Shown: positions 51,507 to 60,053, counted from the first letter of the stretch. The stretch is DNA of 64,000 nt from Vescimonas fastidiosa (GCF_018326305.1 NZ_AP023415.1:434001-498000), one strand, 5' to 3'. The notes: generated by a model from the sequence alone, not told the origin. Numbers and translations are program-made.

Positions 51507-52715
51507 TCATGCGCTGTGCTGCTTCGGAGAACAGGCGGCGGCGAGATTGAAGATCTGCTCGCCGTCCGGACGGAGCATGGTGCGCATGGAGTCAGCCGCC
51601 TGCTCCTTCTGCGCCTGCTGGGGGTGGCAGTAGGTACGCTCCAGAAAGCCGGTGTCCGCATGACCTACGAGGTCTGCCACCGTCTGCTTGTCCACGCCGC
51701 AGTGCAGAAGCGAGGTCACGAAATAGTGCCGTAGGGTGTGGAGGTGGTACTCCCGCGGAAAGCCGATGGCGGCATAGATCTTCCGCAGCCGCTTGGTGAA
51801 GGTGTCCGGGTGGATGAGCTGCCCCTGCTCGTCGGTGAAGAGGTAGGGACTGAGCCTGCGGCGCTGCTTGTCCGCCTCCATCTGCTTGCGGCGCTTGTAG
51901 GCGAGGAGGATGCCCCGCAGGTCAGAGGAGAGGTAGACTTCGCGGCTCTTGCCGTTTTTGGTGCTGCCCTCCACGATGCCCTTGCCGGGAACGCTGCTGC
52001 GGGAGCGGCTGACGGTGAGCAGCAGACCATTTTGCGTGCCGGTGAAGTCCGACCATTGCAGAGCGCTCAGCTCGCCCCGGCGGCAGCCGGTGTACATGGA
52101 GAGCAGATAAAACAGACGGTAGTGTCGCGGCTCCTTTGCCAGCGCGTCCAGCAGCTTTTCCACCTCGCCTCGCGTGGGAATGCGCTGCACCGTGCGCTGC
52201 GGTGTGGGCAGGTCTAACATCCGCGCGGGATTCTTTTCGATAATCTCATTGCGCTTGGCGTCGCTGAGTACGGCGGAGACCACAGAGAGGTATCGCTGCG
52301 CGGTGGATTCGTTGATGCGCTTTCCGTGGTGCTTGCGCTTGCGCAGCTCGGAGAGCATATTTTCCAGTGCCATCGGTCGGAGCTTATTGAGGCGGATGCC
52401 GCCGATCATGGGATACACCACCTCCAGCATCTGCCGGTATGTAGCGATGGTGCTGGGGGCATATTTCGTCTGCCGCTTCAGCCAGCGGGAGGCGAATTCC
52501 TCAAAGGTCATCTCGCCATCCTCGGCGTAGCCGGTCTTGAAGCTGCGCTCCAGTTCCTCGGCGGCGTGGGCGACATACTGCCCGATGCCGCGCTTGGGAA
52601 CGCTGGGCGGGACTTGGATGGTCTTCGCCTTGCTGATTTTTTTGCCGTCAGGCCGGTAGCCGTTGCTGACGGTGATCTTATACCGTCGCTCGTCCAATTT
52701 TTTGATGCTTGCCAT
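51507..52715 (-). CDS. Tyrosine recombinase/integrase 2
   Basis: A 402-residue tyrosine recombinase with the same plan as integrase 1 but a different sequence. Catalytic residues are Arg-212 in TGCRRGE, His-326 and Arg-329 in HTLRH, His-352 in VGHAD and Tyr-362 in RTYCHP. GGGAGGG precedes the ATG, and the gene begins two bases after the relaxase stop codon, so it is co-transcribed with the mobilization genes. Two different intact integrases side by side are unusual; either they act together or the element absorbed another's end. Confidence 0.92.
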   Translation of the reverse strand: MASIKKLDERRYKITVSNGYRPDGKKISKAKTIQVPPSVPKRGIGQYVAHAAEELERSFKTGYAEDGEMTFEEFASRWLKRQTKYAPSTIATYRQMLEVVYPMIGGIRLNKLRPMALENMLSELRKRKHHGKRINESTAQRYLSVVSAVLSDAKRNEIIEKNPARMLDLPTPQRTVQRIPTRGEVEKLLDALAKEPRHYRLFYLLSMYTGCRRGELSALQWSDFTGTQNGLLLTVSRSRSSVPGKGIVEGSTKNGKSREVYLSSDLRGILLAYKRRKQMEADKQRRRLSPYLFTDEQGQLIHPDTFTKRLRKIYAAIGFPREYHLHTLRHYFVTSLLHCGVDKQTVADLVGHADTGFLERTYCHPQQAQKEQAADSMRTMLRPDGEQIFNLAAACSPKQHSA

Positions 52716-52717
52716 TT

Positions 52718-54157
52718 TTAGAACCCTCCCATGGTTTGCTGCTGTTTTTCTTGCACAGCCTGCTCATCCAATTTTTCTTTTACCGCCAGAGCCGCGCCTG
52801 CGGCGAAGCCGACCACAGCGCCGAAGTTCTCGGCGGCGATCTTCGCCTCCATGCGCCGCAGTTTTTCCTCGGCGTCCTCATCCTCGTCCATCAATGTCCC
52901 CACGGCAGCCAGTCCGGCCACGGCAGGGATCAGAGGAACAGGCCGCGGATCGCCGCCGCGCCATACCAGCCCGCCAGTGCCGCCGTACCGAGGATCAGCA
53001 CCAGCATGATCCACTTGAGAGCCACCAGCAGGCTGAAGTCCGGCAGCCACCGAATCCATTTGCAGGAATACTTCTCGCTCAGGTTCCCAACCCGTTCCAG
53101 CAGCTTGCTCATCTCCGTCAGCGATCTCTGCATCTCTGCCAGAGACTTCTGCACCGGCGTCAGGTCGATGCGCGTTTTCAGCTCCGGCAGGATATTCCGA
53201 ATTTCCTCCAGCTCCCAGTTTATTCCGTCCGCCTGCTTTGCCAGCTTGTTTATCGTCTGCGGCAGATTGCACTGGATCACAATAGGTTGGATCGTCTGCG
53301 GCGGTGTATTTGTCGATGCGCTGTTCGGCTGATTCATCCGTTTCAATTCCTCCATCGGTTTCCTCTGCTCGTAATTCTCTCTTGATGAGTTCTGCGCGTA
53401 TTCTGAATTCATGCTCCATGGCCTCCTTGCAATACTTTTCCTCGTGTAGTTTGCCGTCGCGGCACCTCATGCCGTCCGGCGTGGTGTAGGTGATGTACTT
53501 GCGGGTGTCCTCCCAGCGCACCGCGTAGCCCTCGGACGCCATCAGGGAAACGAAGGTATCCTTGTCGGCGGCGTATTTCATGCACTCATCAATGGTGTTC
53601 ATGAGCCGCAGTTTCCAGCTTTGGCCTTTCAGCGCCGTGTGATATTCCGCGCCGCCCATGCCGCGGGCCTGCTGCGTTGGTGCGTCAAAGACCGGCAGAC
53701 CCATCTCCTGGCAGATCGCATCATTACGCCGCATCAACTCTTGCAGTTGTTCCTTCGCCATGTGCAGCTTCTTGCCGGTCTCGAAGTTAACGGAGTTGAT
53801 GATGCAGTGGGAGTGGATGTGCTCCCGGTCTACATGGGTGCAGACCAGCACCTCGCAGCCGTCGAAGTATTCCGCCATCCGCCGCGCGGCTTCGTGGGCC
53901 TGCTGTGGATCGACAGCCGCGCCTTTTGGGAAGCTCTGCACCATGTGATAGAACATCACGCCGCCGTCCTTGTGGTAGAGCAGTTTCGTGTTCAGGAAAT
54001 CGTCGTAGACGCTTTGCGCTTGGCAGTTGATGCCGCTGACGAGCGGCGCGCCCTCCCATGTGGTTTTCATCTCCTGCATGACGTAGAGCATCACGCCGCG
54101 CATGGCGGCGCGGGACTGTGTGCCCCGCTTGTAGTTCACGAAATGTACGATGGCCAT
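52718..54157 (-). CDS. Relaxase/mobilization nuclease (MobA-like)
   Basis: The relaxase nicks the transfer origin and pilots single-stranded DNA. The protein of about 479 residues has the HUH-type His triad in the block HVDREHIHSHCIINS (His near 113, 115 and 117) and conserved N-terminal HFVNYKRGTQSRAAMRGVM-type segment. The C-terminal part is low-complexity until a final helical, acidic segment (MDEDEDAEEKLRRMEAKIAAENF). An ATG at 54157 has GGAAGGG upstream; a GTG at 54166 that overlaps the MobC stop is an alternative. Another gene is nested inside in a different frame (52930-53412). Confidence 0.88.
   Translation of the reverse strand: MAIVHFVNYKRGTQSRAAMRGVMLYVMQEMKTTWEGAPLVSGINCQAQSVYDDFLNTKLLYHKDGGVMFYHMVQSFPKGAAVDPQQAHEAARRMAEYFDGCEVLVCTHVDREHIHSHCIINSVNFETGKKLHMAKEQLQELMRRNDAICQEMGLPVFDAPTQQARGMGGAEYHTALKGQSWKLRLMNTIDECMKYAADKDTFVSLMASEGYAVRWEDTRKYITYTTPDGMRCRDGKLHEEKYCKEAMEHEFRIRAELIKRELRAEETDGGIETDESAEQRIDKYTAADDPTYCDPVQSAADDKQAGKAGGRNKLGAGGNSEYPAGAENAHRPDAGAEVSGRDAEIADGDEQAAGTGWEPEREVFLQMDSVAAGLQPAGGSQVDHAGADPRYGGTGGLVWRGGDPRPVPLIPAVAGLAAVGTLMDEDEDAEEKLRRMEAKIAAENFGAVVGFAAGAALAVKEKLDEQAVQEKQQQTMGGF
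52930..53412 (-). CDS. Nested overlapping gene (MobB-like membrane protein)
   Basis: A 160-codon frame lies wholly inside the relaxase gene in another frame. Its ATG has a perfect AAGGAGG nine bases upstream, although those bases also code for relaxase. The protein looks real: an Asn/Gln/Pro-rich start, a long amphipathic coiled coil (IRNILPELKTRIDLTPVQKS, then a run of Leu/Met heptads), and a strong membrane segment near the C-terminus (LVALKWIMLVLILGTAALAG). The relaxase frame over the same stretch is low-complexity. ColE1 and RSF1010 have comparable mobB genes nested in mobA, with a hydrophobic C-terminus. No sequence match to MobB is claimed. Confidence 0.65.
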   Translation of the reverse strand: MNSEYAQNSSRENYEQRKPMEELKRMNQPNSASTNTPPQTIQPIVIQCNLPQTINKLAKQADGINWELEEIRNILPELKTRIDLTPVQKSLAEMQRSLTEMSKLLERVGNLSEKYSCKWIRWLPDFSLLVALKWIMLVLILGTAALAGWYGAAAIRGLFL

Positions 54158-54162
54158 ACGGC

Positions 54163-54468
54163 TCACCGCCCTTCCATGACTGACCGCAGCGCGGCGCTGA
54201 CCTCGGACAACTCACCGGCAGTTTTTTCCAGACCGATGACCTGCACCTTGCCCATGTTGGCGAGGACGGTGAGGCGGTTGATGTTGCTGCCGATGCCCTT
54301 GAGCTGGCGGAGCAGTTCCTTCTGCTCATCGATGACGATGATCCGCTTGCCGAGACAGCAGGCGGTGACATAATCGCTCATGGACATGTGAGCTTTCGCC
54401 GCCAACGCCCTGATCTTCTCACGGTCAGCGGACGCCATGCGCGTGCTGAATTTGATATCTTTTTTCAT
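54163..54468 (-). CDS. mobC: MobC-like relaxosome accessory protein
   Basis: A 101-residue protein with a ribbon-helix-helix start (KFSTRMASADREKIRALAAKAHMSMSDYV). The C-terminal motif GIGSNINRLTVLAN is typical of the MobC family, which binds the transfer origin and opens it for the relaxase. The ATG at 54468 follows TTGGAGAAA; the longer TTG start at 54480 is less likely. Its end overlaps the alternate relaxase start, so both are expressed together. Confidence 0.88.
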   Translation of the reverse strand: MKKDIKFSTRMASADREKIRALAAKAHMSMSDYVTACCLGKRIIVIDEQKELLRQLKGIGSNINRLTVLANMGKVQVIGLEKTAGELSEVSAALRSVMEGR

Positions 54469-54480
54469 GTTTTTCTCCAA

Positions 54481-54706
54481 TCGTAGCTAAAAGTGGGTCC
54501 GGGCTTCTGCCCGGAATTTGGGTGCAGGGCTTTGCCCGCCCTGAGTGTTTGGCAGGGCAGCGGCTTCGCCGCAGACCAGACAAATGCGATGCTGGCCGTC
54601 GCCGCCACCTGAGTGGGCGACGATTCTTGCGTCCCGCGCCGTGTGCGGTAAACAGCTCTCAGCGGGTACACACGCCACCCCATCCCCTAACCGCGCACAC
54701 AGCGGC
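54481..54706. other. Candidate transfer origin (oriT) region
   Basis: A non-coding stretch between mobC and the RepA-like gene, packed with small inverted repeats: CCGGGC-TTCT-GCCCGG, GGGC-TTT-GCCC, GCGGC-TTC-GCCGC and GTCGCC...GGCGAC (54598-54621). Transfer origins usually lie right upstream of mobC-type genes. No nick-site consensus was identified. Confidence 0.4.
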
Positions 54707-55762
54707 TCACACGCCGAAACACGGCGGGTTATCAGGGTCGATGGTGACGATGTTTCCGGTAGCGGGATCATCGACACCATCGACCCTTTTCAGGCAGATC
54801 AGACGGTCGCCGTTGCTCTTGCGGAAGGACACCGTAATGCCGTTTCTCCTTAGAGCGTCAACGCTTTTACGGATTCGGTGGGAGAAGCTGTTGGGGGTCA
54901 GTCCCTCCGTACCGGCAGGGTCGATCTTTTCCAACAGCGTCTTGGCAGGGGCGCTGATCTCCGGCTGCTGGCACAGCAATTCAGAGAGAAGAAAAAGAAT
55001 CCGCTCGTTGGGTTGCTCCGCCTGTTCACAGTTATCTGACAGCAGTTTCCAGACATGATCCTCGCCATCGAACTCCAGTGCCAGTTCCCGGTAGGGGATG
55101 TCCCGCCCGGTGCAGTAGAGCGTGGCGGTGTTCTCTCTGCGCTTGCTCTTGCGGAGGACGAAGTTGCTGTCGGTGGCACCGCTGAGTCCGGTGGTGCCGG
55201 AGATCATGTTCATGGGATCATCGTCATTCATCTTCCGCAGATGATGCACCAGCAGGATGGCGATGCGGTGCTTGTCCGCCAGCGCTTTCAGAACGCCGAT
55301 GTCCCGGTAGTCGCTGGCATACGGGTTTGCGTCATTGCCCGCGGTGCGGATGCGCTGGAGCGTGTCGATGACGATGAGCCTGGTCTTCGGATGCTCCTTC
55401 AAAAATTGCTCGATCTGTTCCACCAGCCCGTTGTGGAGCCGCTGGGACATGACGGCGAAGTGCAGCGTGGGCGGAGCGTCCTCCGTGAGATCGAAGAGGC
55501 GGCTCTGGATACGCTGAAAGCTGTCCTCCAGACAGAGGTACAGCACTTCGCATGGGCGCGTGGCGAACGTCCAGAGCGGCTTGCCCTGCGCGGCGCAGAG
55601 ACACAGCCACAGCGCCAGCCACGATTTGCCGATCTTCGGCGCGCCTGCCAGCAGGTGCAGTCCTTGCGGAAGCAGATCGTCGACCACGAAGGAGACCGGT
55701 TCGTAAGCGGTGCTTTGCAGCGTGTCCGCGTCAATGGTTTGCAGTCGTTTGATTTGTGACAT
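54707..55762 (-). CDS. RepA/KaiC-like AAA ATPase (element replication helicase-like)
   Basis: A 351-residue RecA-fold ATPase of the RepA/DnaB-like type found on plasmids and integrated elements. It has Walker A LAGAPKIGKSWLAL near residue 38, CEVLYLCLED, Walker B RLIVIDTLQRIR near 128 and LLVHHLRK near 180 (sensor). The C-terminal part is a winged-helix-like domain (TPNSFSHRIRKSVDALRRNGI). It probably unwinds element DNA for replication after mobilization. It is transcribed with the mob genes but separated from mobC by the candidate oriT. Confidence 0.82.
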   Translation of the reverse strand: MSQIKRLQTIDADTLQSTAYEPVSFVVDDLLPQGLHLLAGAPKIGKSWLALWLCLCAAQGKPLWTFATRPCEVLYLCLEDSFQRIQSRLFDLTEDAPPTLHFAVMSQRLHNGLVEQIEQFLKEHPKTRLIVIDTLQRIRTAGNDANPYASDYRDIGVLKALADKHRIAILLVHHLRKMNDDDPMNMISGTTGLSGATDSNFVLRKSKRRENTATLYCTGRDIPYRELALEFDGEDHVWKLLSDNCEQAEQPNERILFLLSELLCQQPEISAPAKTLLEKIDPAGTEGLTPNSFSHRIRKSVDALRRNGITVSFRKSNGDRLICLKRVDGVDDPATGNIVTIDPDNPPCFGV

Positions 55763-55829
55763 AAAAAAACCTCCGGATAAAAAGATAAGGGCAGAGACCT
55801 CGCTGCAGTCGAGGCTCTAACCCTTTCAC

Positions 55830-55857
55830 TTGATTATTCTGTATTTTTTGATAGAAT
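55830..55857 (+). promoter_or_regulatory. Promoter of the DUF6076-type gene
   Basis: TTGATT (55830-55835) and TAGAAT (55852-55857), 16-base spacer. Confidence 0.5.
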
Positions 55858-55909
55858 GAGAATAACGCGGGACAGTTGCAAAACGGATATGGGACAGGGG
55901 GGCAATGCT

Positions 55910-57019
55910 ATGCCGCTGGGAATACAGCAGAACAACGATTTCACGCAGTTCACAATGGATGTCTGGAATGACAAGATCTTTTATCAGGAGAAGGAGTTCC
56001 CGGCGGGATTTATGGCTGCGTCCGTTTTGAACATTTCCGAAGAAAAACTGCCGGAGCTGATACAGGCCGGCGGCGCACCAACCTTCCTGTTCCCGGTGGT
56101 GGTACAGGGCAGCGATGAGGAAGCCGCGGCGGTATTCCCGCAGCTGCGGGAACGGATATTGTACCTGACTGAGCTTCTTTGGAAGTATCCGCCCTTTTGC
56201 TATAATGACTATGAGAAGGAAATGCGCCGGATCAATATCCTGTTTGATGAGAGCGCACTCCCCCAAATACGGACGCCCGATTCGGAGTTCCAGACAGAGT
56301 TCCTGAGATTCTGCATTGGGATCATACGCATCCCGATCGCCATGTACCACTTCTATGCAGCGGGGCGGTTCTTTGAGCTGGATTATCTGCGCCGTCTGAA
56401 AAAACGGAACGAAACACATTTCGCCGTGGCCGCGCATGACTGCTTCAACAGTGAGCAGTTTTGGGATGAGATGCGAAGTTTACAGAGCTTGGATATGGAG
56501 CCATTCACGGTTTATCCGGAGCTGTCCTCCACCTATGTGTTTGCCCGCAGTCCTAAAAACGAAAAAGAAATGGTGTTTGTAGAACGGGTGATTTTTCCAC
56601 GCCTGACCGATTTCTACACCTATGACCTGATGAACGGATTGCACCACGGCCACGCGCCCAGCCAGTGCCAAGGCTGCGGAAGATACTTTCTGACCACCAA
56701 CGGTCATATTCCAAAGTACTGCGATGGCGTCGCACCGCAGGACAATCGCTATACCTGCCGGCAGTACGGCGCGATGATGCACCAGAAGGAGCAGAACAAG
56801 CAGCACCCGGCCTACCGCCTGTTCACCACCCGCACCGACACCATCCGCAAGCATCACCAGAGAGGGAAGATCTCCGATGACCTGCGGCGGGAGGCACTGT
56901 ATCTGGCGGGGAGCTACCGGGACAAGGCACTGATGGACAACGACTATGCCGCTGACGGATACGCGCGGGACATGGAATTGGAACACATTTACGCGGAGGC
57001 AGAGAATCGGCTGAAATGA
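55910..57019 (+). CDS. DUF6076-like protein of mobile elements
   Basis: A 369-residue protein of unknown function that resembles DUF6076 proteins common in Clostridial mobile elements. The first 250 residues are helical and acidic. The C-terminal third carries a zinc-ribbon-like cluster (CQGCGRYFLTTNGHIPKYCDG, then TCRQYG). A basic segment follows (RTDTIRKHHQRGKISDDLRREAL), suggesting nucleic-acid binding. The ATG at 55910 has GGGGGG upstream; the longer frame from 55856 starts inside the promoter. It is followed 16 bases later by a sigma-like gene. Confidence 0.6.
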   Translation: MPLGIQQNNDFTQFTMDVWNDKIFYQEKEFPAGFMAASVLNISEEKLPELIQAGGAPTFLFPVVVQGSDEEAAAVFPQLRERILYLTELLWKYPPFCYNDYEKEMRRINILFDESALPQIRTPDSEFQTEFLRFCIGIIRIPIAMYHFYAAGRFFELDYLRRLKKRNETHFAVAAHDCFNSEQFWDEMRSLQSLDMEPFTVYPELSSTYVFARSPKNEKEMVFVERVIFPRLTDFYTYDLMNGLHHGHAPSQCQGCGRYFLTTNGHIPKYCDGVAPQDNRYTCRQYGAMMHQKEQNKQHPAYRLFTTRTDTIRKHHQRGKISDDLRREALYLAGSYRDKALMDNDYAADGYARDMELEHIYAEAENRLK

Positions 57020-57035
57020 GGAAGGGGGCGTTCCT

Positions 57036-58013
57036 GTGACGAAAAATATGTACACCGTTGCCGGGGACGGCCCCTGCAATGAAGAGCTGGCTTTGCGAAT
57101 ACAAGCCGGAGACAAAAACGCCGCGGAGCGGCTTATCTCACAAAACGAGGGATACCTCACCGGACTGGCACGGGCGTACACGCCGTGGTGTGAGACGGAG
57201 GACTTGAAGCAGGAGGCGGCGCTGGCGCTGCTGGACGCGGCAGGGCGCTTTGATCCCGCCTACGGAACAAAGCTGCTGACCTATGCGACACCCGCGATAG
57301 AAGCGGCGCTGTCCGACTACGCCGCACAGCATTTTTCCTCTCTGTCCATTCCCATCAGCCGGTGCAACCAACTGCGCAGGGTGGCATACCTCTGCGCCGA
57401 GGGATGGGACTCATCTGATGCTGAGTTGGTCAAGGTGGTGTGCGGAGAACTGAATGTATCTGCCAAGGTAGCTGGGGCATTGATAAAAGAATACCGGACG
57501 CTGTGCGGCGCGCGGCAGTTGGGCGACGATGTGTTCTCCATCAGCTGCGGCGGCGATCCTGCCGTTGCCTATGACCGCCTCATGCGCCGGACGCTGCTGA
57601 TGCAGCGGATGGAGCAAGTGTTGACGCCCAGGGAGTTGAATCTGGTGCGGAGTTATCTGGGCATCGGTCAGCCGGACGAGGTTGGCATGACCTTTCAGGA
57701 GCTGGCGATCTATCTCAACTACAACGGCCCCAGCGGAGCGGAGAAGGCATACAAGGCCGCGCTGCGGAAGTTGAAAAAGGACTTGTACGGTGGGGCTTAC
57801 GGCCGGTGGCTCTCCGTTCAGAAGGCTATCCGCACTGCCAAAGCGGAGGCGGAACAGGCCGCGGGGCATGGCGCAACGCCGCAGAGAACATGGTGGGGCG
57901 AAAAAGAGCTGATGGCGCGGTTTATCTGCGAGGTCGTTTCGCTGATCCGTGTTCATGAGATTTTCAGTGACGCATTGGAGCATATTGCTGCAAAAATTTT
58001 TGAGGAGTCTTGA
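57036..58013 (+). CDS. Element-encoded sigma-70-like factor
   Basis: A 325-residue protein with a sigma-70 region 2-like N-terminus (ALRIQAGDKNAAERLISQNEGYLTGLARAY, then EDLKQEAALALLDAAGRFDPAYGTKLLTYATPAIEAAL). A helix-turn-helix-like C-terminal part (MTFQELAIYLNYNGPSGAEKAYKAALRKLKKDL) resembles region 4. It starts with GTG at 57036 after AAGGGGG. Such proteins on mobile elements may direct element gene expression or act as regulators; target promoters were not identified. Confidence 0.65.
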   Translation: MTKNMYTVAGDGPCNEELALRIQAGDKNAAERLISQNEGYLTGLARAYTPWCETEDLKQEAALALLDAAGRFDPAYGTKLLTYATPAIEAALSDYAAQHFSSLSIPISRCNQLRRVAYLCAEGWDSSDAELVKVVCGELNVSAKVAGALIKEYRTLCGARQLGDDVFSISCGGDPAVAYDRLMRRTLLMQRMEQVLTPRELNLVRSYLGIGQPDEVGMTFQELAIYLNYNGPSGAEKAYKAALRKLKKDLYGGAYGRWLSVQKAIRTAKAEAEQAAGHGATPQRTWWGEKELMARFICEVVSLIRVHEIFSDALEHIAAKIFEES

Positions 58014-58038
58014 AAATTGTACGTTTTCAAGACTCCTC
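58002..58038. terminator. Long hairpin at the end of the mobile element genes
   Basis: A perfect 15-bp stem (GAGGAGTCTTGAAAA / TTTTCAAGACTCCTC), overlapping the stop codon of the sigma-like gene. It lacks a clear T-run after the stem. The gap 58039-58198 has no supported gene. Confidence 0.55.
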
Positions 58039-58198
58039 AAGATCATTCCAGCTCAAATGCGCCGGTATAAAGCTGATAATACCGATATCTTTTGTGGGGG
58101 TTGCAAAGCGCACCCAAGTTGAGCGAGATGGACACAACATGGGAGGAACACCTCGCGCCGTCCACGCACTGGATAAATGCGGGATGTCAAAAGATTAA

Positions 58199-58224
58199 AG
58201 AGAGCTGGCTCGTGCCAGCTCTCT
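58199..58224 (-). terminator. hcp terminator
   Basis: An 11-bp AGAGAGCTGGC/GCCAGCTCTCT stem followed on the minus strand by CTTTAATCTTTT, downstream of hcp. Confidence 0.55.
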
Positions 58225-58285
58225 TATACTGTGCGCTGTCAGGTTCTACGGTTACTATCAAAGTGCATTGACGGTTCCTGATTTC

Positions 58286-59956
58286 TCAAATATTCTGTTT
58301 CAGGCAGGTCTTAATGTCATCCTCAGCATTGGTAATAAGCCGCAAGTCGAATGTGTCCACTAAATACTGAAGCACATTCGGGCTCAAAAATGCCGGCAGG
58401 GTAGGGCCTAAATATATGCCTTTAATTCCCAGACTCAATAATGCCAGCAAATCAGCAACAGCCTTTTGTTCGTACCATGATACGATCAACGACAAAGGCA
58501 ATCCGTTTACATCGGTACCAAAAGCATCTGCTAAACCTGTTGCGATCCGTATGGCAGAATATACATCATTGCATTGCCCGACATCCAAAAGTCTCGGCAG
58601 TCCCGCTACTTCACCGAAATCCAGTTTGTTAAATCTGTATTTTCCGCATGCGAGCGTTAATATCACGCAGTCTTTCGGGACCATCTTAGCAAACTCTGTA
58701 TAATAGTTTCGACCGGGTCTTGCTCCGTCACAGCCGCCAATAAGAAAGAAATGTCTGATTTTTCCTGCTTTTACTGCCGCTACGATTTTGTCAGAATCGC
58801 TTAATACCGAATGATGCCCGAATCCGACAAGTATCTCGTGGGGCTCCTGATCCTCCGGATAGCCGCCCAATTCTATTGCCTGCTGAATGATTTCACTGAA
58901 ATCCTTTTCACCGTTTTCTCTTTTCCCAATGTGTTTTACCCCTTCCCAGCCCACTACATTCGTGCTGTAGATTCGGCCTTTATAGCTCTCTCTCGGCCGC
59001 ATAAGGCAATTCGTCGTCATTAGAATACATCCCGGAAGATCATCAAATTGTTTTTGTTGATCTTGCCACGCACCACCGAAATTCCCGACAAGGTGGGGGT
59101 ATTTTTTTAATCCCTCATATCCGTGGCACGGCAGCATTTCACCGTGTGTATACACATTGACCCCCGTTCCCTTTGTTTGTTCCAGCAGCATTTCCAAATC
59201 CTTCAAATCATGTCCCGAAACAACGATAAAGGGTCCTTTCCTCATATGGATATTGACCCTATGGGGTGCCGGATTTCCGTAAACTGCAGTATTGGCTTCA
59301 TCCAATTTTTTCATAACCTCAATTGCCGCTTCTCCGGTGCGCATGGTCATTCGGATCAGTTCTTCCACTGTGAGGTTATCGTCTGTGAGAGCTTCCAATG
59401 CCTGAATATAAAATTCATCTACCTCATCACTGTAATAGCCCAGTTCTCTTGCCTGATGCCCATAGGCGCTGACACCTTTCAGTCCGTATAAAATGGTTTG
59501 CCTCAATGAGCGAATATCCGGGTCAAGGGATTTATCATACATAATTCCCGCGAATTGAGCATCCTTTAGCATTTGTGTTTTTGTTTCGGGAAGATCATAA
59601 GTGGCGTATGATGTCTGATTGTGAAGCTCTCCTGTGATTGTTCTCAAATTTTCTTTTATCCGTTGTGATTCGTTCAATAATTCCACGTGTACTTTCGAAT
59701 CAAAATTAACATTCGTCAGCGTTGTGAAAAGAACATTTTCGATAAACCGTATGATATTTTTATCGATATGCTGTCCCTCATCTTGCAGAACTTTTCCGTA
59801 ACAGCTGATCCCTTTGATTTGAAAGATCAGCAAATCCTGCAGATTGGCGATTTCCGGTGTCTTTCCGCAAACCCCAAGCTTTGTACAGCCCTTTCCGTTC
59901 GCTGTTTGCTCACATTGATAGCAAAACATTTCGTATCCTAAATCCATATTATTCAT
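58286..59956 (-). CDS. hcp: Hydroxylamine reductase (hybrid cluster protein)
   Basis: Hcp carries a hybrid Fe-S-O cluster and reduces hydroxylamine or nitric oxide, so it defends against nitrosative stress. The 556-residue protein has the N-terminal 4Fe-4S ligands Cys-12, 15, 24 and 30 (spacing 2-8-5). Hybrid-cluster ligands appear in GCILMTTNCLMRP, GGCDGA and LTLACGKYRF, with YHG-type His and Glu residues between. AAGGA precedes the ATG. GC content here is visibly lower than in most of the window, suggesting transfer from another lineage. No hcr reductase partner is adjacent. Confidence 0.95.
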   Translation of the reverse strand: MNNMDLGYEMFCYQCEQTANGKGCTKLGVCGKTPEIANLQDLLIFQIKGISCYGKVLQDEGQHIDKNIIRFIENVLFTTLTNVNFDSKVHVELLNESQRIKENLRTITGELHNQTSYATYDLPETKTQMLKDAQFAGIMYDKSLDPDIRSLRQTILYGLKGVSAYGHQARELGYYSDEVDEFYIQALEALTDDNLTVEELIRMTMRTGEAAIEVMKKLDEANTAVYGNPAPHRVNIHMRKGPFIVVSGHDLKDLEMLLEQTKGTGVNVYTHGEMLPCHGYEGLKKYPHLVGNFGGAWQDQQKQFDDLPGCILMTTNCLMRPRESYKGRIYSTNVVGWEGVKHIGKRENGEKDFSEIIQQAIELGGYPEDQEPHEILVGFGHHSVLSDSDKIVAAVKAGKIRHFFLIGGCDGARPGRNYYTEFAKMVPKDCVILTLACGKYRFNKLDFGEVAGLPRLLDVGQCNDVYSAIRIATGLADAFGTDVNGLPLSLIVSWYEQKAVADLLALLSLGIKGIYLGPTLPAFLSPNVLQYLVDTFDLRLITNAEDDIKTCLKQNI

Positions 59957-60023
59957 ATGCTGACCATCCTTATCCTTCGTTTTTATAGTTAAAGTATCGG
60001 TCAGGAAACGAAAAATATACTTG

Positions 60024-60053
60024 GTATGAGAGACTTTACTAATTGTCTCATGT
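60024..60053. promoter_or_regulatory. Imperfect palindrome upstream of hcp
   Basis: TATGAGAGAC and GTCTCATG arms around TTTACTAATT, about 70-100 bases before the hcp start. It could be a regulator site, such as for a nitrosative-stress regulator, but matches no consensus I can name. Confidence 0.3.

Larger units (their letters stand above)
50206..58013. mobile_element. Mobilizable element (IME-like), left and right ends not located
   Basis: A run of mobility genes: two tyrosine recombinases, a relaxase with a nested gene, MobC, a RepA-like ATPase, a DUF6076-type protein and a sigma-like factor. No type IV secretion genes are present, so it would need a helper conjugative element to move. The gene span is given; flanking attachment sites could not be identified next to it. 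Confidence 0.75.

Noticed and set aside
58128..58271. A 47-codon frame between the mobile element and hcp
   Set aside because: No ribosome site and it runs through the hcp terminator; probably chance or a remnant.
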